A DNA stretch of 64,000 nt from Acidobacteriota bacterium (GTDB lineage: Bacteria; Acidobacteriota; Vicinamibacteria; Vicinamibacterales; UBA2999): NCBI GenBank assembly GCA_020851565.1, contig JADZCN010000098.1, positions 17,396 through 81,395 of the forward strand. Reading direction: 5' to 3'. Both the position numbers and the translations under genes were made by a program. The notes beneath the pieces are model-generated. The model worked only from the letters and a program-made list of their open reading frames with translations, was not told the origin of the DNA and did no database searches. This document shows, one piece after another, positions 16,484-24,598 of the stretch (positions are counted from its first letter, which is position 1; each line of letters begins with the position of its first letter).

Positions 16484-17746
16484 TTACGGCTTCGGCAGCA
16501 CCGGCCAGCCTTCGGCCTTGCCGTCCTGTGTCACCGTCGTCGTGATCCGGAAGAGCTCGCCTTCGGCCGGCGGCAACACATACGAAAACCCCACGGACGA
16601 GGAACTCGCCACCGCCGTCCACTGGCCAGTCGCCCGGTCCAGGCGGTCCACCGCGTACTTGTACTGTTTCGGCGTGTACCACGGCGCGATCCCCAGCCAC
16701 TTCGACTGCAGCTTCACGACCACCGTCTGGGCGTCGCGATAGTCGCGGTTGGCCACCATCGCGTAGTCGCGCCCCTGGCTGTCGCGGAACATCCCCAGCA
16801 CCGCGCCCGCCCGGCCTTCTTCGCCGATCACCTGGACCCAATGTTCCTTCGGGAAGCTCCGCGTGCCGGCGGGGAGCGGCGCCGTGTGGAAGACGTCGAT
16901 CGACGAGAGGCCGGCCAGGGCCTGGCCCAGCGGCCGGATCTCCTCGTTGATGGCCGCCACGTCCCGGCCCGCGGGCGTGAGCGCCCCCCCGCCGGGTGAG
17001 AACACCATGTCGGCGTGGAACCACTCCACACCCGTCACGCCGTAGGCCAGCGCCGTGTAGATGCTGTGCCGCAGGCGGCGGTCGTTGTCGGGGAGCCGCG
17101 CCTGATCCCCCCACTCGATGCCCGGGTTGGCCGACACCTCGAAGCACGCCGCCAGCGGGACGCCCGCGCGCACCGCGGCTTCACGGAACTGCTCGAGCTT
17201 CTCGAAGTAGCGGTCGCTGCCCCACCACCACTGGTAATAGTCGAAGCTCAGCAGCGGCGGGCGCGCGTCGGCCATGTAGGCACGCAGGAACTCACCCGTC
17301 GTCGAGAGCATGTTGACGAAGGGCACCTGCCGGGGCGCGGCCTGCTCGAAGGCCCGGAACCGCTCCCCGATGCCCCGGAACACGGCTTCGGGAAAGGGCT
17401 CGTCACCGAGGTGATAGCCCCAGACGGTGCCGTTGGCGGAAAGGCGGGCGGCGTCGGCCGGATCGGTGGTCCTGACCATCGCCTTCAGGCCGTGGCGACC
17501 GACCACGTCGAGCTCTCCGGGCGCGGCGTCCACGACCGTGAAGCCGGCGTCCGCCATGGCTTTCAGTCGGGCCTCTGTCCCGTCGATCTTCGGCGCGCGC
17601 CAGGCGTAGATCCAGAAGTCCCGCGGGATGCCCGAGGCCGAAGGCGGGGCCTGGGCCTCGAGGGCGCCCGGAGCCAGGCCGGGCGAGAGGCCGAGGATCA
17701 AGGCAAGGGGGCAGAGGTGCCGGATGAAAGGCAGGGCGGTGCGCAT
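16484..17746 (-). CDS. Secreted TIM-barrel glycosidase-like protein
   Basis: A 420-residue protein with a signal peptide (residues 1 to about 31) and the layout of a glycoside hydrolase (beta/alpha)8 barrel with a C-terminal beta domain. Suggestive segments are RDFWIYAWRAPK at the mature N-terminus, GYHLGDEPFPEAVFRGIG with an acidic DEP at a strand end, LLSFDYYQWWWGSDRYF, and YGVTGVEWFHADMVF. The C-terminus reads as an immunoglobulin-like sandwich (DYAMVANRDYRDAQTVVVKL). A specific GH family could not be assigned. Start ATG 17746 is preferred over ATG 17800 because it directly begins the signal peptide. It is divergent from the cytochrome c gene across a 16-bp palindrome. Confidence 0.6.
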   Translation of the reverse strand: MRTALPFIRHLCPLALILGLSPGLAPGALEAQAPPSASGIPRDFWIYAWRAPKIDGTEARLKAMADAGFTVVDAAPGELDVVGRHGLKAMVRTTDPADAARLSANGTVWGYHLGDEPFPEAVFRGIGERFRAFEQAAPRQVPFVNMLSTTGEFLRAYMADARPPLLSFDYYQWWWGSDRYFEKLEQFREAAVRAGVPLAACFEVSANPGIEWGDQARLPDNDRRLRHSIYTALAYGVTGVEWFHADMVFSPGGGALTPAGRDVAAINEEIRPLGQALAGLSSIDVFHTAPLPAGTRSFPKEHWVQVIGEEGRAGAVLGMFRDSQGRDYAMVANRDYRDAQTVVVKLQSKWLGIAPWYTPKQYKYAVDRLDRATGQWTAVASSSSVGFSYVLPPAEGELFRITTTVTQDGKAEGWPVLPKP

Positions 17747-17785
17747 CGCGCCATCATACGCGCGCGCCTGCGGGATTCCGGCGGG

Positions 17786-17801
17786 TATGACACCGGTCAT
17801 A
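17786..17801. promoter_or_regulatory. Candidate operator palindrome TATGAC-N4-GTCATA
   Basis: A perfect 6-4-6 inverted repeat, TATGACACCGGTCATA, sits in the divergent intergenic region between the glycosidase-like gene and the cytochrome c / multicopper oxidase genes. Its dyad form and position suggest a dimeric regulator site. The regulator is not identifiable from this window. Confidence 0.4.
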
Positions 17802-17855
17802 ACCCGTTCCCGGCGCTGGTGAAAGACTCGGCCTCACGGAAGAGGAGGGCTTCAG

Positions 17856-18269
17856 ATGATCCGACACGTTTTCGTCGCGCTCGTCGCCCTGGCATTCTCG
17901 GCGGGACTGGCCGTGGCGCAGCCGAAGGTCGAGAAGGCGCCCATCAAGCCGACCCCCGCTTCGGATGCGCAGGGCATGTTCTTCAACTACTGCGCGGTCT
18001 GCCACGGCGGCACGGGCGTTGGTGACGGCCCGGCCGCGTCGGCCCTGACGAAGGCACCAGCCGACCTGACCCGCATCAGCGCCCGCAACGGCGGCCAGTT
18101 TCCCGAGGTCAAGGTGAAACGGTACATCGAGGGGCTGGACGAGGTGGCGGCCCACGGCACGCGCGACATGCCGATGTGGGGCGACCTGTTCCGCAGCCTC
18201 AACCGCGACACGGCGCAGATCCGCATCCAGGCCCTGGCCGACTACCTGAAGTCGATTCAGAAGCCGTAG
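17856..18269 (+). CDS. Monoheme cytochrome c
   Basis: A 137-residue periplasmic protein: signal peptide ending at GLAVAQ, heme motif FNYCAVCHGGTG, and a distal Met in RDMPMWG. The class I fold ends with ALADYLKSIQ. It is a soluble electron carrier of the kind that feeds nitrate, nitrite or oxygen reductases. AGAGGAGGG precedes the ATG. The gene is followed after 70 bases by a multicopper oxidase, which could donate to or accept from it, and it lies within 1.5 kb of the Nap genes. Confidence 0.9.
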   Translation: MIRHVFVALVALAFSAGLAVAQPKVEKAPIKPTPASDAQGMFFNYCAVCHGGTGVGDGPAASALTKAPADLTRISARNGGQFPEVKVKRYIEGLDEVAAHGTRDMPMWGDLFRSLNRDTAQIRIQALADYLKSIQKP

Positions 18270-18303
18270 CGCCGCTGGCATGCCGCGCGCGGGGTGTCGA
18301 CGT

Positions 18304-18332
18304 TTGATCGCCTCGCGCGCCCATGCTACGGT
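18304..18332 (+). promoter_or_regulatory. Candidate promoter for the multicopper oxidase, leaderless type
   Basis: TTGATC (18304-18309) and TACGGT (18327-18332) are separated by 17 bases. The -10 hexamer ends 7 bases before the ATG at 18340, so transcription would begin at or one base before the start codon. No Shine-Dalgarno is visible. Confidence 0.4.
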
Positions 18333-18339
18333 CGGGTGC

Positions 18340-19707
18340 ATGACGCGCCGCGATCTGCTGGCCGCCGCCGGGGCCTGGACCTCGGCGGTCGTGCTCCTCC
18401 GCGGACAGCACGGCGTCGCCCGCCAGCATCATCCGCCGCAACCCCCGGACGAACTGGCCGGCCCCGCCGACGTCACGCTGCGCATCGGCGAGATGGATCT
18501 CGAGCTGGCGCCGCGGCGCACCGTCCGCACCCTCGCCTACAACGGACAGGTGCCGGGGCCGCTGGTGCGGGCCCGCCGAGGGCGTCCCCTGACGGTGGAT
18601 GTCTGGAACGACTCCAGGGAAGAAGACATCGTCCACTGGCACGGCCTCCACATCCCGCCGGAGGTGGACGGCGTGTACGAGGAGGGCACGCCCGGTGTCC
18701 CGCCCAGGGGCGGGCGGCGTCGCTACGTCTTCACGCCGGAGCCCGCCGGCACGCGCTGGTATCACAGCCACAATCCCGCCGGGCGCGACCTGAAGAAGAG
18801 CACGTACTCCGGGCAGTTCGGGATGATGGTCGTCGAGGATGGCAACGATCCGGGCGACTACGACCAGGACGTCCCCATCCTGCTGCACGAGTGGGACCCG
18901 TACCTTCGCCGCAACGGGCCGCTCGACGTGGAGTTCAAATACTTCTCGATCAACGGGAAGATGCTCGGGGCGGCCGAGCCCATCCGCGTACGGCAGGGGC
19001 AGCGCGTGCTGTTCCGCATCGTCAACGCGAGCGCCACGCTGGAGCACCAGCTCGCCCTGCCCGGTCACCGGTTCCGCGTGATCGCGCTCGACGGGAACCC
19101 GGTGCCGGCTCCCATGTGGGTTCCCGTGGTGGATGTCGCCCCCGGCGAGCGCGTGGACGCCATCGTGGAGATGGACAACCCCGGTGTCTGGCTGATGGGC
19201 GGGCTGAAGGCACCGCAGCGCGACGCGGGCCTGGGCATCGTCGTCGAGTACGCCGATGCCTCCGGGGATCCGCGCTGGGCGCCCCCCTCGCCGTTCACGT
19301 GGGATTACACGGTGTTTGGACCGCCCGCGGCGACCCGCCCGGAGCCGGACGGCCGGCTCACCATGGCCTTTCGCGCGAAGGACGATGGCCACCACTGGAT
19401 GATCAACGGGAAGTCGTGGCCCGACACGGACCCGATCGTCGTCGAGCGCGGCAGGCGTTACCGCTGGGTGCTGGACAACCAGAGCGCGGACCCGCACCCG
19501 GTCCACCTGCATCGGCACACGTTCGAGCTGGTGAGCATCGCGGGCCGGCCCACGTCCGGCGTGTGGAAGGACGTCGTCGTGGTGCCGCCCTGGAAGCAGG
19601 CGGAGATCGACGTCGTGGCCGACCAGCCGGGGCTGGCGCTCTTCCACTGCCACCAGCAGTTCCACATGGACAACGGCTTCATGGCGATGATGATCTACCA
19701 GGGCTGA
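18340..19707 (+). CDS. Tat-exported multicopper oxidase (laccase / CueO-like)
   Basis: A 455-residue three-cupredoxin oxidase. The N-terminus MTRRDLLAAAGAWTSAVVLL is a Tat signal, as expected for a folded cuproenzyme. All four copper-ligand blocks are present: HWHGLH, WYHSHNP, HPVHLHRHTF and HCHQQFHM; the last holds the T1 Cys and axial Met. It would oxidise Cu(I), phenols or another periplasmic donor and reduce oxygen to water. It lies between the cytochrome c and WbqC genes. ATG 18340 is chosen because it begins the Tat motif; the longer in-frame ATG at 18280 adds an Arg-rich tail. Confidence 0.9.
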   Translation: MTRRDLLAAAGAWTSAVVLLRGQHGVARQHHPPQPPDELAGPADVTLRIGEMDLELAPRRTVRTLAYNGQVPGPLVRARRGRPLTVDVWNDSREEDIVHWHGLHIPPEVDGVYEEGTPGVPPRGGRRRYVFTPEPAGTRWYHSHNPAGRDLKKSTYSGQFGMMVVEDGNDPGDYDQDVPILLHEWDPYLRRNGPLDVEFKYFSINGKMLGAAEPIRVRQGQRVLFRIVNASATLEHQLALPGHRFRVIALDGNPVPAPMWVPVVDVAPGERVDAIVEMDNPGVWLMGGLKAPQRDAGLGIVVEYADASGDPRWAPPSPFTWDYTVFGPPAATRPEPDGRLTMAFRAKDDGHHWMINGKSWPDTDPIVVERGRRYRWVLDNQSADPHPVHLHRHTFELVSIAGRPTSGVWKDVVVVPPWKQAEIDVVADQPGLALFHCHQQFHMDNGFMAMMIYQG

Positions 19708-19711
19708 GCCG

Positions 19712-20422
19712 ATGGTACTCGGCCTGATGCAGCCGTATTTCTTCCCGTACCTGGGCTACGTCGACCTCATGCGTCGCTCCGATGTGTGGGTCGTCTTCGA
19801 CACGGCGCAGTACATCTCGCGCGGGTGGGTGAACCGCAATCGCATCCTGCATCCCGCGCAGGGGTGGCAGTACATCACGGTGCCCGTGGCCCGGCACGCG
19901 CTCGACACGCCCATTCGCGACATCGAGATCGCCCGGGGCCCGGCCTGGGCCACACGCATCGAGGGACAACTCCAGCACTATCGCCGTCGCGCCCCGTACT
20001 TCGACGACGTCCTGTCGCTCGTGCACGAGTGCCTGCGTCCGGACGAGACATCGCTGCTCCGCCTGAACGTGCGCTGCCTCGCCGGAGTCTGCACGCGGCT
20101 CGGGGTCCATTTCGAGGGGCGGCTGCTGTCGGAGATGGGCCTGGCACTGGGGCCGATAGACGCACCGGGCGACTGGAGCCTGCGCGTCGCCCAGGCCCTT
20201 GGCCTGGACGAGTGCCTGAACCCGCCGGGCGGCCGCCACCTGTATGCGCCGGAGAAGTTCGCGGCCGGCGGTGTCCGCCTGACCATCCAGGAGCCGGTCG
20301 ATTTCCGCTACGACTGCGCGGGCTACGGCTTCGAGCCGTCCCTCTCCATGCTCGACGTGCTGATGTGGAACTCGCCGGCCGACGTTCGCGCGTGGCTCGA
20401 CCGCCGGCGCGCCCGCGGCTGA
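19712..20422 (+). CDS. WbqC family protein
   Basis: A 236-residue protein with the WbqC hallmarks MQPYFFPYLGYVDLM, the FDTAQYISRGWVNRNRI segment and the C-terminal FEPSLSMLDVLMWN. WbqC-like proteins are found in O-antigen and glycan clusters and are thought to modify amino sugars or glycine-linked sugars; the chemistry is not well defined. It follows the multicopper oxidase by 4 bases, so it is likely cotranscribed, although a functional link with the oxidase is unclear. The following aminotransferase is the more natural partner. Confidence 0.88.
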   Translation: MVLGLMQPYFFPYLGYVDLMRRSDVWVVFDTAQYISRGWVNRNRILHPAQGWQYITVPVARHALDTPIRDIEIARGPAWATRIEGQLQHYRRRAPYFDDVLSLVHECLRPDETSLLRLNVRCLAGVCTRLGVHFEGRLLSEMGLALGPIDAPGDWSLRVAQALGLDECLNPPGGRHLYAPEKFAAGGVRLTIQEPVDFRYDCAGYGFEPSLSMLDVLMWNSPADVRAWLDRRRARG

Positions 20423-20431
20423 CCGCTCGGG

Positions 20432-20460
20432 TTTGCATGCCGCCGAGGTAGGCGTATTCT
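20432..20460 (+). promoter_or_regulatory. Candidate promoter for the DegT-type aminotransferase
   Basis: TTGCAT (20433-20438) and TATTCT (20455-20460) are separated by 16 bases in the 48-base gap after WbqC. The start codon at 20471 is 10 bases beyond the -10 hexamer, giving a predicted leader of only a few bases and no Shine-Dalgarno. Confidence 0.35.
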
Positions 20461-20470
20461 GGGGCCACTC

Positions 20471-21688
20471 ATGGCCGAGCTTCCACGATCACGCGGCCCC
20501 ACGCGCGCGCCACTGGCCGTGCTGGGCGCCGCGCCTGCTTTCGAAACGCCCCTCCTCACCGGATGCCCGAACATCCTCGATCCGGCGGAGACGGCTTCTC
20601 TCATTCGGGACGCCATGGCCCGTCGCAGGCTCACCAACGAAGGGCCGCTCGTGCGGCGCCTCGAGGAGCAGTTTGCCGCGTTTCACGGCGTGCAGCACGC
20701 AGTGGCCGTCGCCAACGCCACGCTGGGCCTCCAGCTGGTGGCCGCCGCCCTCAACGTCTCGGGCGAGGTCATCGTCCCGTCGTTCACCTTCATTGGCACC
20801 GTGCACGCACTGTCCTGGATCGGACTCCGTCCGGTGTTCTGCGATATCTCGGTGGAGACGCACACCCTCGACGCCGCACGCGTGGAGTTGGCGGTGACGC
20901 GCGAGACCGGGGCTATCGTCGGCGTCCATCTCTGGGGGCGGCCCTGCGACATCGACGGGATCCAGCGCGTGGCCGGGGCGCACGGCGTGCCGGTGCTGTT
21001 CGACGCGGCACACGCGACCGGGAGCGCGTGGCAAGGGACCCGCCTGGGCCGCTTCGGCCGCGCGGAGGTCTTCAGCCTGCACGCCACCAAGTCCATCAAC
21101 GGCCTGGAGGGCGGCATGGTGACGACCAACGACGACGAACTGGCCGAGCGGGTGCGGCGGCTGCGCAACTTCGGCTTCAGCGCCGAAGGCCGGGTGGTCT
21201 CCCGTGGCATCAACGCGAAGATGGACGAGTTCTCGGCGGCCATGGCACTGACCAATCTCGCGGCGTTCGACCGGCTGTCCGCGCACAACAGCGCCATTCG
21301 CGAGGCGTATCGCCACGGGCTCGCGCGCTTGCCGGGCCTCCGCCTGTCCGAAAATCCCGCCGGTGACGTGCCATCCAGGCACTACGCCGTGGTCGAAGTG
21401 GACGAGGCGTCACCGCTCCGGCGGGACGAGCTGTGCCGGGTGCTCGTCGCCGAGCGCGTGACCCCGAGGCGGTACTTCCGGCCCGGTTGCCACCGCAGCC
21501 CGCCGTATGCGTCCGAGGCGCCGCGCCACCCGCTGCCGGTGACCGAGCGCCTCAGCCAGACCCTCATGCAGCTGCCGACCGGGCTGCAGATGACCCCCGA
21601 CGACGCCACGACCATGGTCGCGGTTCTCGGTCACGCGCTGGAGGAAGCGCCACGCGTGCGCGCGGCTCTGGCCGCCACTGCGCCGTGA
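20471..21688 (+). CDS. DegT/DnrJ/EryC1-family sugar aminotransferase
   Basis: A 405-residue PLP enzyme. The cofactor Lys is in the SLHATKSINGLEGG motif, the Asp that binds the pyridine nitrogen is in VLFDAAHATGS, and GLQLVAAAL and EVIVPSFTFIGT are typical of the family. These enzymes transaminate keto-sugar nucleotides for surface polysaccharide or glycosylation. Pairing with WbqC suggests synthesis of an N-modified amino sugar. The C-terminal third, which recognises the sugar nucleotide, is present and full length. The substrate cannot be assigned. Confidence 0.9.
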   Translation: MAELPRSRGPTRAPLAVLGAAPAFETPLLTGCPNILDPAETASLIRDAMARRRLTNEGPLVRRLEEQFAAFHGVQHAVAVANATLGLQLVAAALNVSGEVIVPSFTFIGTVHALSWIGLRPVFCDISVETHTLDAARVELAVTRETGAIVGVHLWGRPCDIDGIQRVAGAHGVPVLFDAAHATGSAWQGTRLGRFGRAEVFSLHATKSINGLEGGMVTTNDDELAERVRRLRNFGFSAEGRVVSRGINAKMDEFSAAMALTNLAAFDRLSAHNSAIREAYRHGLARLPGLRLSENPAGDVPSRHYAVVEVDEASPLRRDELCRVLVAERVTPRRYFRPGCHRSPPYASEAPRHPLPVTERLSQTLMQLPTGLQMTPDDATTMVAVLGHALEEAPRVRAALAATAP

Positions 21689-21695
21689 CCAGGCC

Positions 21696-23114
21696 CTACG
21701 AGGCGAGCATCCCGGCCGCGATGAGCACGCCCATCGAGACGGCCGCCACCGTCACCGCATACGGCAACTGCGTCGTCACGTGGTCCATGTGATCCGAGCC
21801 CGCCCCGAACGAGGACAGGCAGGTCGTGTCCGACACGGGTGAGGCGTGATCGCCGAACAGCCCGCCGCCGATGAGGGCGCCCACGGTGAAGAGCACCTGG
21901 GTGTCCACGGAGCCGCCCGACAGGCTGAAGGTGACGGGCATGACGATGGGCGCGAGCATGGCGTAGGTGCCCCATGAGGTGCCGGTGAAGAACGAGACCA
22001 GGGCACCGGTGGCGAACGTCGCCGCGGGCAGGAACGCGGCCGTCATCCACCCCTCCGTGGCCGACACGATGAACTGCTGCGCGCCGAGCGTCTTCGATAC
22101 CGAGTTGATGGCGTAGGCGAGCGCCAGGATGACGATGGCGGGCAGCACGCCCTTGATGCCGGCCATGGCCACGTCCATCGCGTCGGTGACGCTCTCGAAG
22201 TGGCGGCCCAAGGCGAGCGCGGCTGCCTGGTACATCACGGCGGCGAGGAACGCCTCGAGGATTCGCACCTCGCCGATGGCGGCAAAGGTCCCCACCGCGA
22301 CCCCCAGCACGATGGCCACGGGGATCAAGAGGTACACGACGAGCCCTGGCCGCCGGCCCGGGCGCGGCCGGACGGCCTCGAGCTCGCCACCAGCCAGGGG
22401 AACGGCGCCATCGCGCAGGACCTTGCCCTCGTCCCGCGCGCGCGCCTCGGCCCGGCGCATCGGGCCGTAGTGCGGCAGCAGCCCGAAGGCCAGCGCGCCC
22501 GCCATCAGCGTGGCCAGCCACCCATAGAGGTTGAACGGAATCGCGCGGATGAAGAGCGCCATGCCGTCGGCCGTCGAGGCAATGGGCCCATGGCCGACCA
22601 TCAGCCCCGCGATGTACACGGCCCACCCGCTCAGGGGCAGCAGCGTCGCCACCGGCGCGCTGGTCGAGTCGAGGAGGTAGGCGAGCTGCTCGCGCGAGAC
22701 GCGGTACCGATCGGTGAGCGGGCGCGCGATCGGGCCGGCGAAGAGCGGGCTGAAGTAGTCGCTGAAGAAGACGAACAGGCCGAGCCCCCACGCGAAGCCG
22801 GCGGCCGCGCGGCGCGACGTCAGCCGCGTCGAGGCCCACTCGGCGAACGCGCCGATGACGCCGGCGCGCAGGTAGAACGCGATCATCACGCCGACCGCGA
22901 CCTCGATCATCATCACCCAGATGAAATCGCTCGTGCCGAGGGAGGCCTTGAGGATGGTCGAGAGACCGGTGGCTGGGTCGAGCCCCGCCAGCAGGCCGCC
23001 GACGATGCAGCCAGCCAGCAGCGAAAGGGCGGCGTTCCTGGTCCAGAAGGCCAGGCCGAGCGCGAGCACGACCGGCAGGAGCGAGAGCGCGCCGAGTGGC
23101 GCGAGGGTAGGCAT
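21696..23114 (-). CDS. NhaC-family Na+/H+ (or organic ion) antiporter
   Basis: A 472-residue protein with about 12 hydrophobic helices. FVFFSDYFSPLFAGPIARPLTD and LSSFGAGSDHMDHVTTQLPY, as well as SFFTGTSWGTYAMLAPIVMP, are characteristic of the NhaC/IT superfamily antiporters. Family members exchange Na+ with protons or with dicarboxylates and amino acids. It is the last gene of a seven-gene minus-strand operon and starts 13 bases after the saccharopine-dehydrogenase-like gene. Start ATG 23114 is preferred because an upstream in-frame start adds a Pro-rich non-membrane tail. Confidence 0.85.
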   Translation of the reverse strand: MPTLAPLGALSLLPVVLALGLAFWTRNAALSLLAGCIVGGLLAGLDPATGLSTILKASLGTSDFIWVMMIEVAVGVMIAFYLRAGVIGAFAEWASTRLTSRRAAAGFAWGLGLFVFFSDYFSPLFAGPIARPLTDRYRVSREQLAYLLDSTSAPVATLLPLSGWAVYIAGLMVGHGPIASTADGMALFIRAIPFNLYGWLATLMAGALAFGLLPHYGPMRRAEARARDEGKVLRDGAVPLAGGELEAVRPRPGRRPGLVVYLLIPVAIVLGVAVGTFAAIGEVRILEAFLAAVMYQAAALALGRHFESVTDAMDVAMAGIKGVLPAIVILALAYAINSVSKTLGAQQFIVSATEGWMTAAFLPAATFATGALVSFFTGTSWGTYAMLAPIVMPVTFSLSGGSVDTQVLFTVGALIGGGLFGDHASPVSDTTCLSSFGAGSDHMDHVTTQLPYAVTVAAVSMGVLIAAGMLAS

Positions 23115-23127
23115 GGCGAGGTTCCCG

Positions 23128-24312
23128 TCAGGCGGCCTGGGCCGATTCGGTGGTGGTGATGGTGATGCCGCAGTCGGCAAGAGCCCGTGCGAACGGGGCA
23201 AAGGGTACGTCCACGAGCGGCGACCTGATCCCTCCGCCGCGGATGTCACCGCGGACAATCATCTGCGCGCCAATGCTGGCGGTGAAGCCCACGAGGCGGC
23301 TCATCGCCGAGAGGCCGGTCCGCAGGTCGAGGCGATCCACCACCTGGTGCATCACCCGTGAGCGGATTCCCCCGCGACTTCCCGCAACCTCCACTCGCAG
23401 GATCCCGAGGTCGCGCTCGCCCGGGGCGTACTGGAGCTGCGGCTCGAGGGCGGCGGCCAGGAAGCGCCGGCGATTCACGGCCACACCGTCCACCAGCACC
23501 GCGTCGTCGTCCAGCAGGTGCAGGTCCACCATCGTTTTCCAGAAGGCCGAGTGGCCCGGGTAGCGCATGGCGTAGCGGCCCGCCCGGCGGATGCCCGACG
23601 GGTCCACCCCGAGCTGCTGCAGGTAGGGCAGCACGTCGCCGTTGGGAAAGGCCTCGAGAAGGCCGACTTCGTCCACGGCCACCATGTGGCCGTGCTCCGG
23701 CGCGAACTGCGCGGTGTCCGGGAGATGGATGACGCGGCCTTCCTCCACGAGGCACGCCGAACGGAGGTAGGAGCGGAGGACGCCCTCGAACGTCCAACTG
23801 ATCTTGTACTTGAGCGGGTTGTCTGCGGCCGCGGGCTCGGGAATGCCGGCGCCGTAGCAGGCGATCTCGGTGATCTGGTCGAAGCGGCGCGCGGCATCGC
23901 CCAGCAGCAGCAGATCGATGCCAGGGTCCATGCCGAGCTCGGGCAGCAGCGTGACGCCGCGCTGACGGGCCGCCGGATCCAGCGACCGCAGTTCCGGCGT
24001 GACGTAGAACGTGTTGACGAGAGGCACACCGGCCTCGACGGCGGCGTGCGCGACGGACCCGATGAACGGCACGGGCAGCAGGTCGATGGCGACGTCGGGC
24101 CGTGAGGCGAAGAGGGCCTCCAGCGAAGCCCGATGGCGTGCATCAACGCTCGCCCAGGTGACGCGCGAGGCGTAGCCGCGCTCCTCGGCGAACTGGCGTG
24201 CCGCTTCGACGTGGCGGTCCGCCGCCGTGATGGCAGTGACGTCCGGGCTGCCGGCCAGGTGATGCAGGGCGGCTCGCCCCTGCATTCCCGTCCCGATCAC
24301 GAGCACGTGCAT
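23128..24312 (-). CDS. Saccharopine dehydrogenase-like NAD(P)-dependent oxidoreductase
   Basis: A 394-residue protein. The N-terminus MHVLVIGTGMQGRAALHHL is a Rossmann dinucleotide motif. NTFYVTPELRSLD and LLPELGMDPGIDLLL resemble saccharopine or carboxynorspermidine dehydrogenase-type proteins. It shares an operon with a 2-oxoacid dehydrogenase, an acyl carrier protein and an antiporter. A lysine-related or novel amino-acid function is possible, because saccharopine metabolism leads towards 2-oxoadipate, but this is inference. The exact substrate cannot be read from the sequence. Confidence 0.8.
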   Translation of the reverse strand: MHVLVIGTGMQGRAALHHLAGSPDVTAITAADRHVEAARQFAEERGYASRVTWASVDARHRASLEALFASRPDVAIDLLPVPFIGSVAHAAVEAGVPLVNTFYVTPELRSLDPAARQRGVTLLPELGMDPGIDLLLLGDAARRFDQITEIACYGAGIPEPAAADNPLKYKISWTFEGVLRSYLRSACLVEEGRVIHLPDTAQFAPEHGHMVAVDEVGLLEAFPNGDVLPYLQQLGVDPSGIRRAGRYAMRYPGHSAFWKTMVDLHLLDDDAVLVDGVAVNRRRFLAAALEPQLQYAPGERDLGILRVEVAGSRGGIRSRVMHQVVDRLDLRTGLSAMSRLVGFTASIGAQMIVRGDIRGGGIRSPLVDVPFAPFARALADCGITITTTESAQAA

Positions 24313-24346
24313 GGCACGGCATCATACGCGGAGGCCCTGTTCCGCG

Positions 24347-24598
24347 CTACGCCTGGCCGCGCCGCTCCTCGAGGTACGCGAGGGCGCCGGCGAGGGTGCC
24401 GAGCCGCGGGTAGTCGGTCTCGGGGATCTCCACCCCGGTCGCCTTGTGCAGGCCGATGATGAAATTGAGGAAGTCCATCGAGTCGAGGTCGTACTCCTCG
24501 CGCAGGGGGCCGTCCGCCTCGATCTCCATAGCCGCGGTCTCTGGCGCAACCTTCGCCAGCGCCTGCCGGACAATGGCCCGCAGGTCCTGCTCGGTCAT
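24347..24598 (-). CDS. Acyl carrier protein
   Basis: An 83-residue acidic helical protein with the phosphopantetheine site in YDLDSMDFLNF (Ser 40). Helix II has the usual DSMDFLNFI pattern in place of DSLDTVEL. It is encoded in a 2-oxoacid dehydrogenase operon, its start overlapping the E2 stop by 4 bases, which implies tight co-expression. ACPs normally carry fatty acyl intermediates. A dedicated copy next to an E2 could serve lipoyl synthesis, which uses octanoyl-ACP, or accept an acyl group; neither is shown here. Confidence 0.9.
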   Translation of the reverse strand: MTEQDLRAIVRQALAKVAPETAAMEIEADGPLREEYDLDSMDFLNFIIGLHKATGVEIPETDYPRLGTLAGALAYLEERRGQA

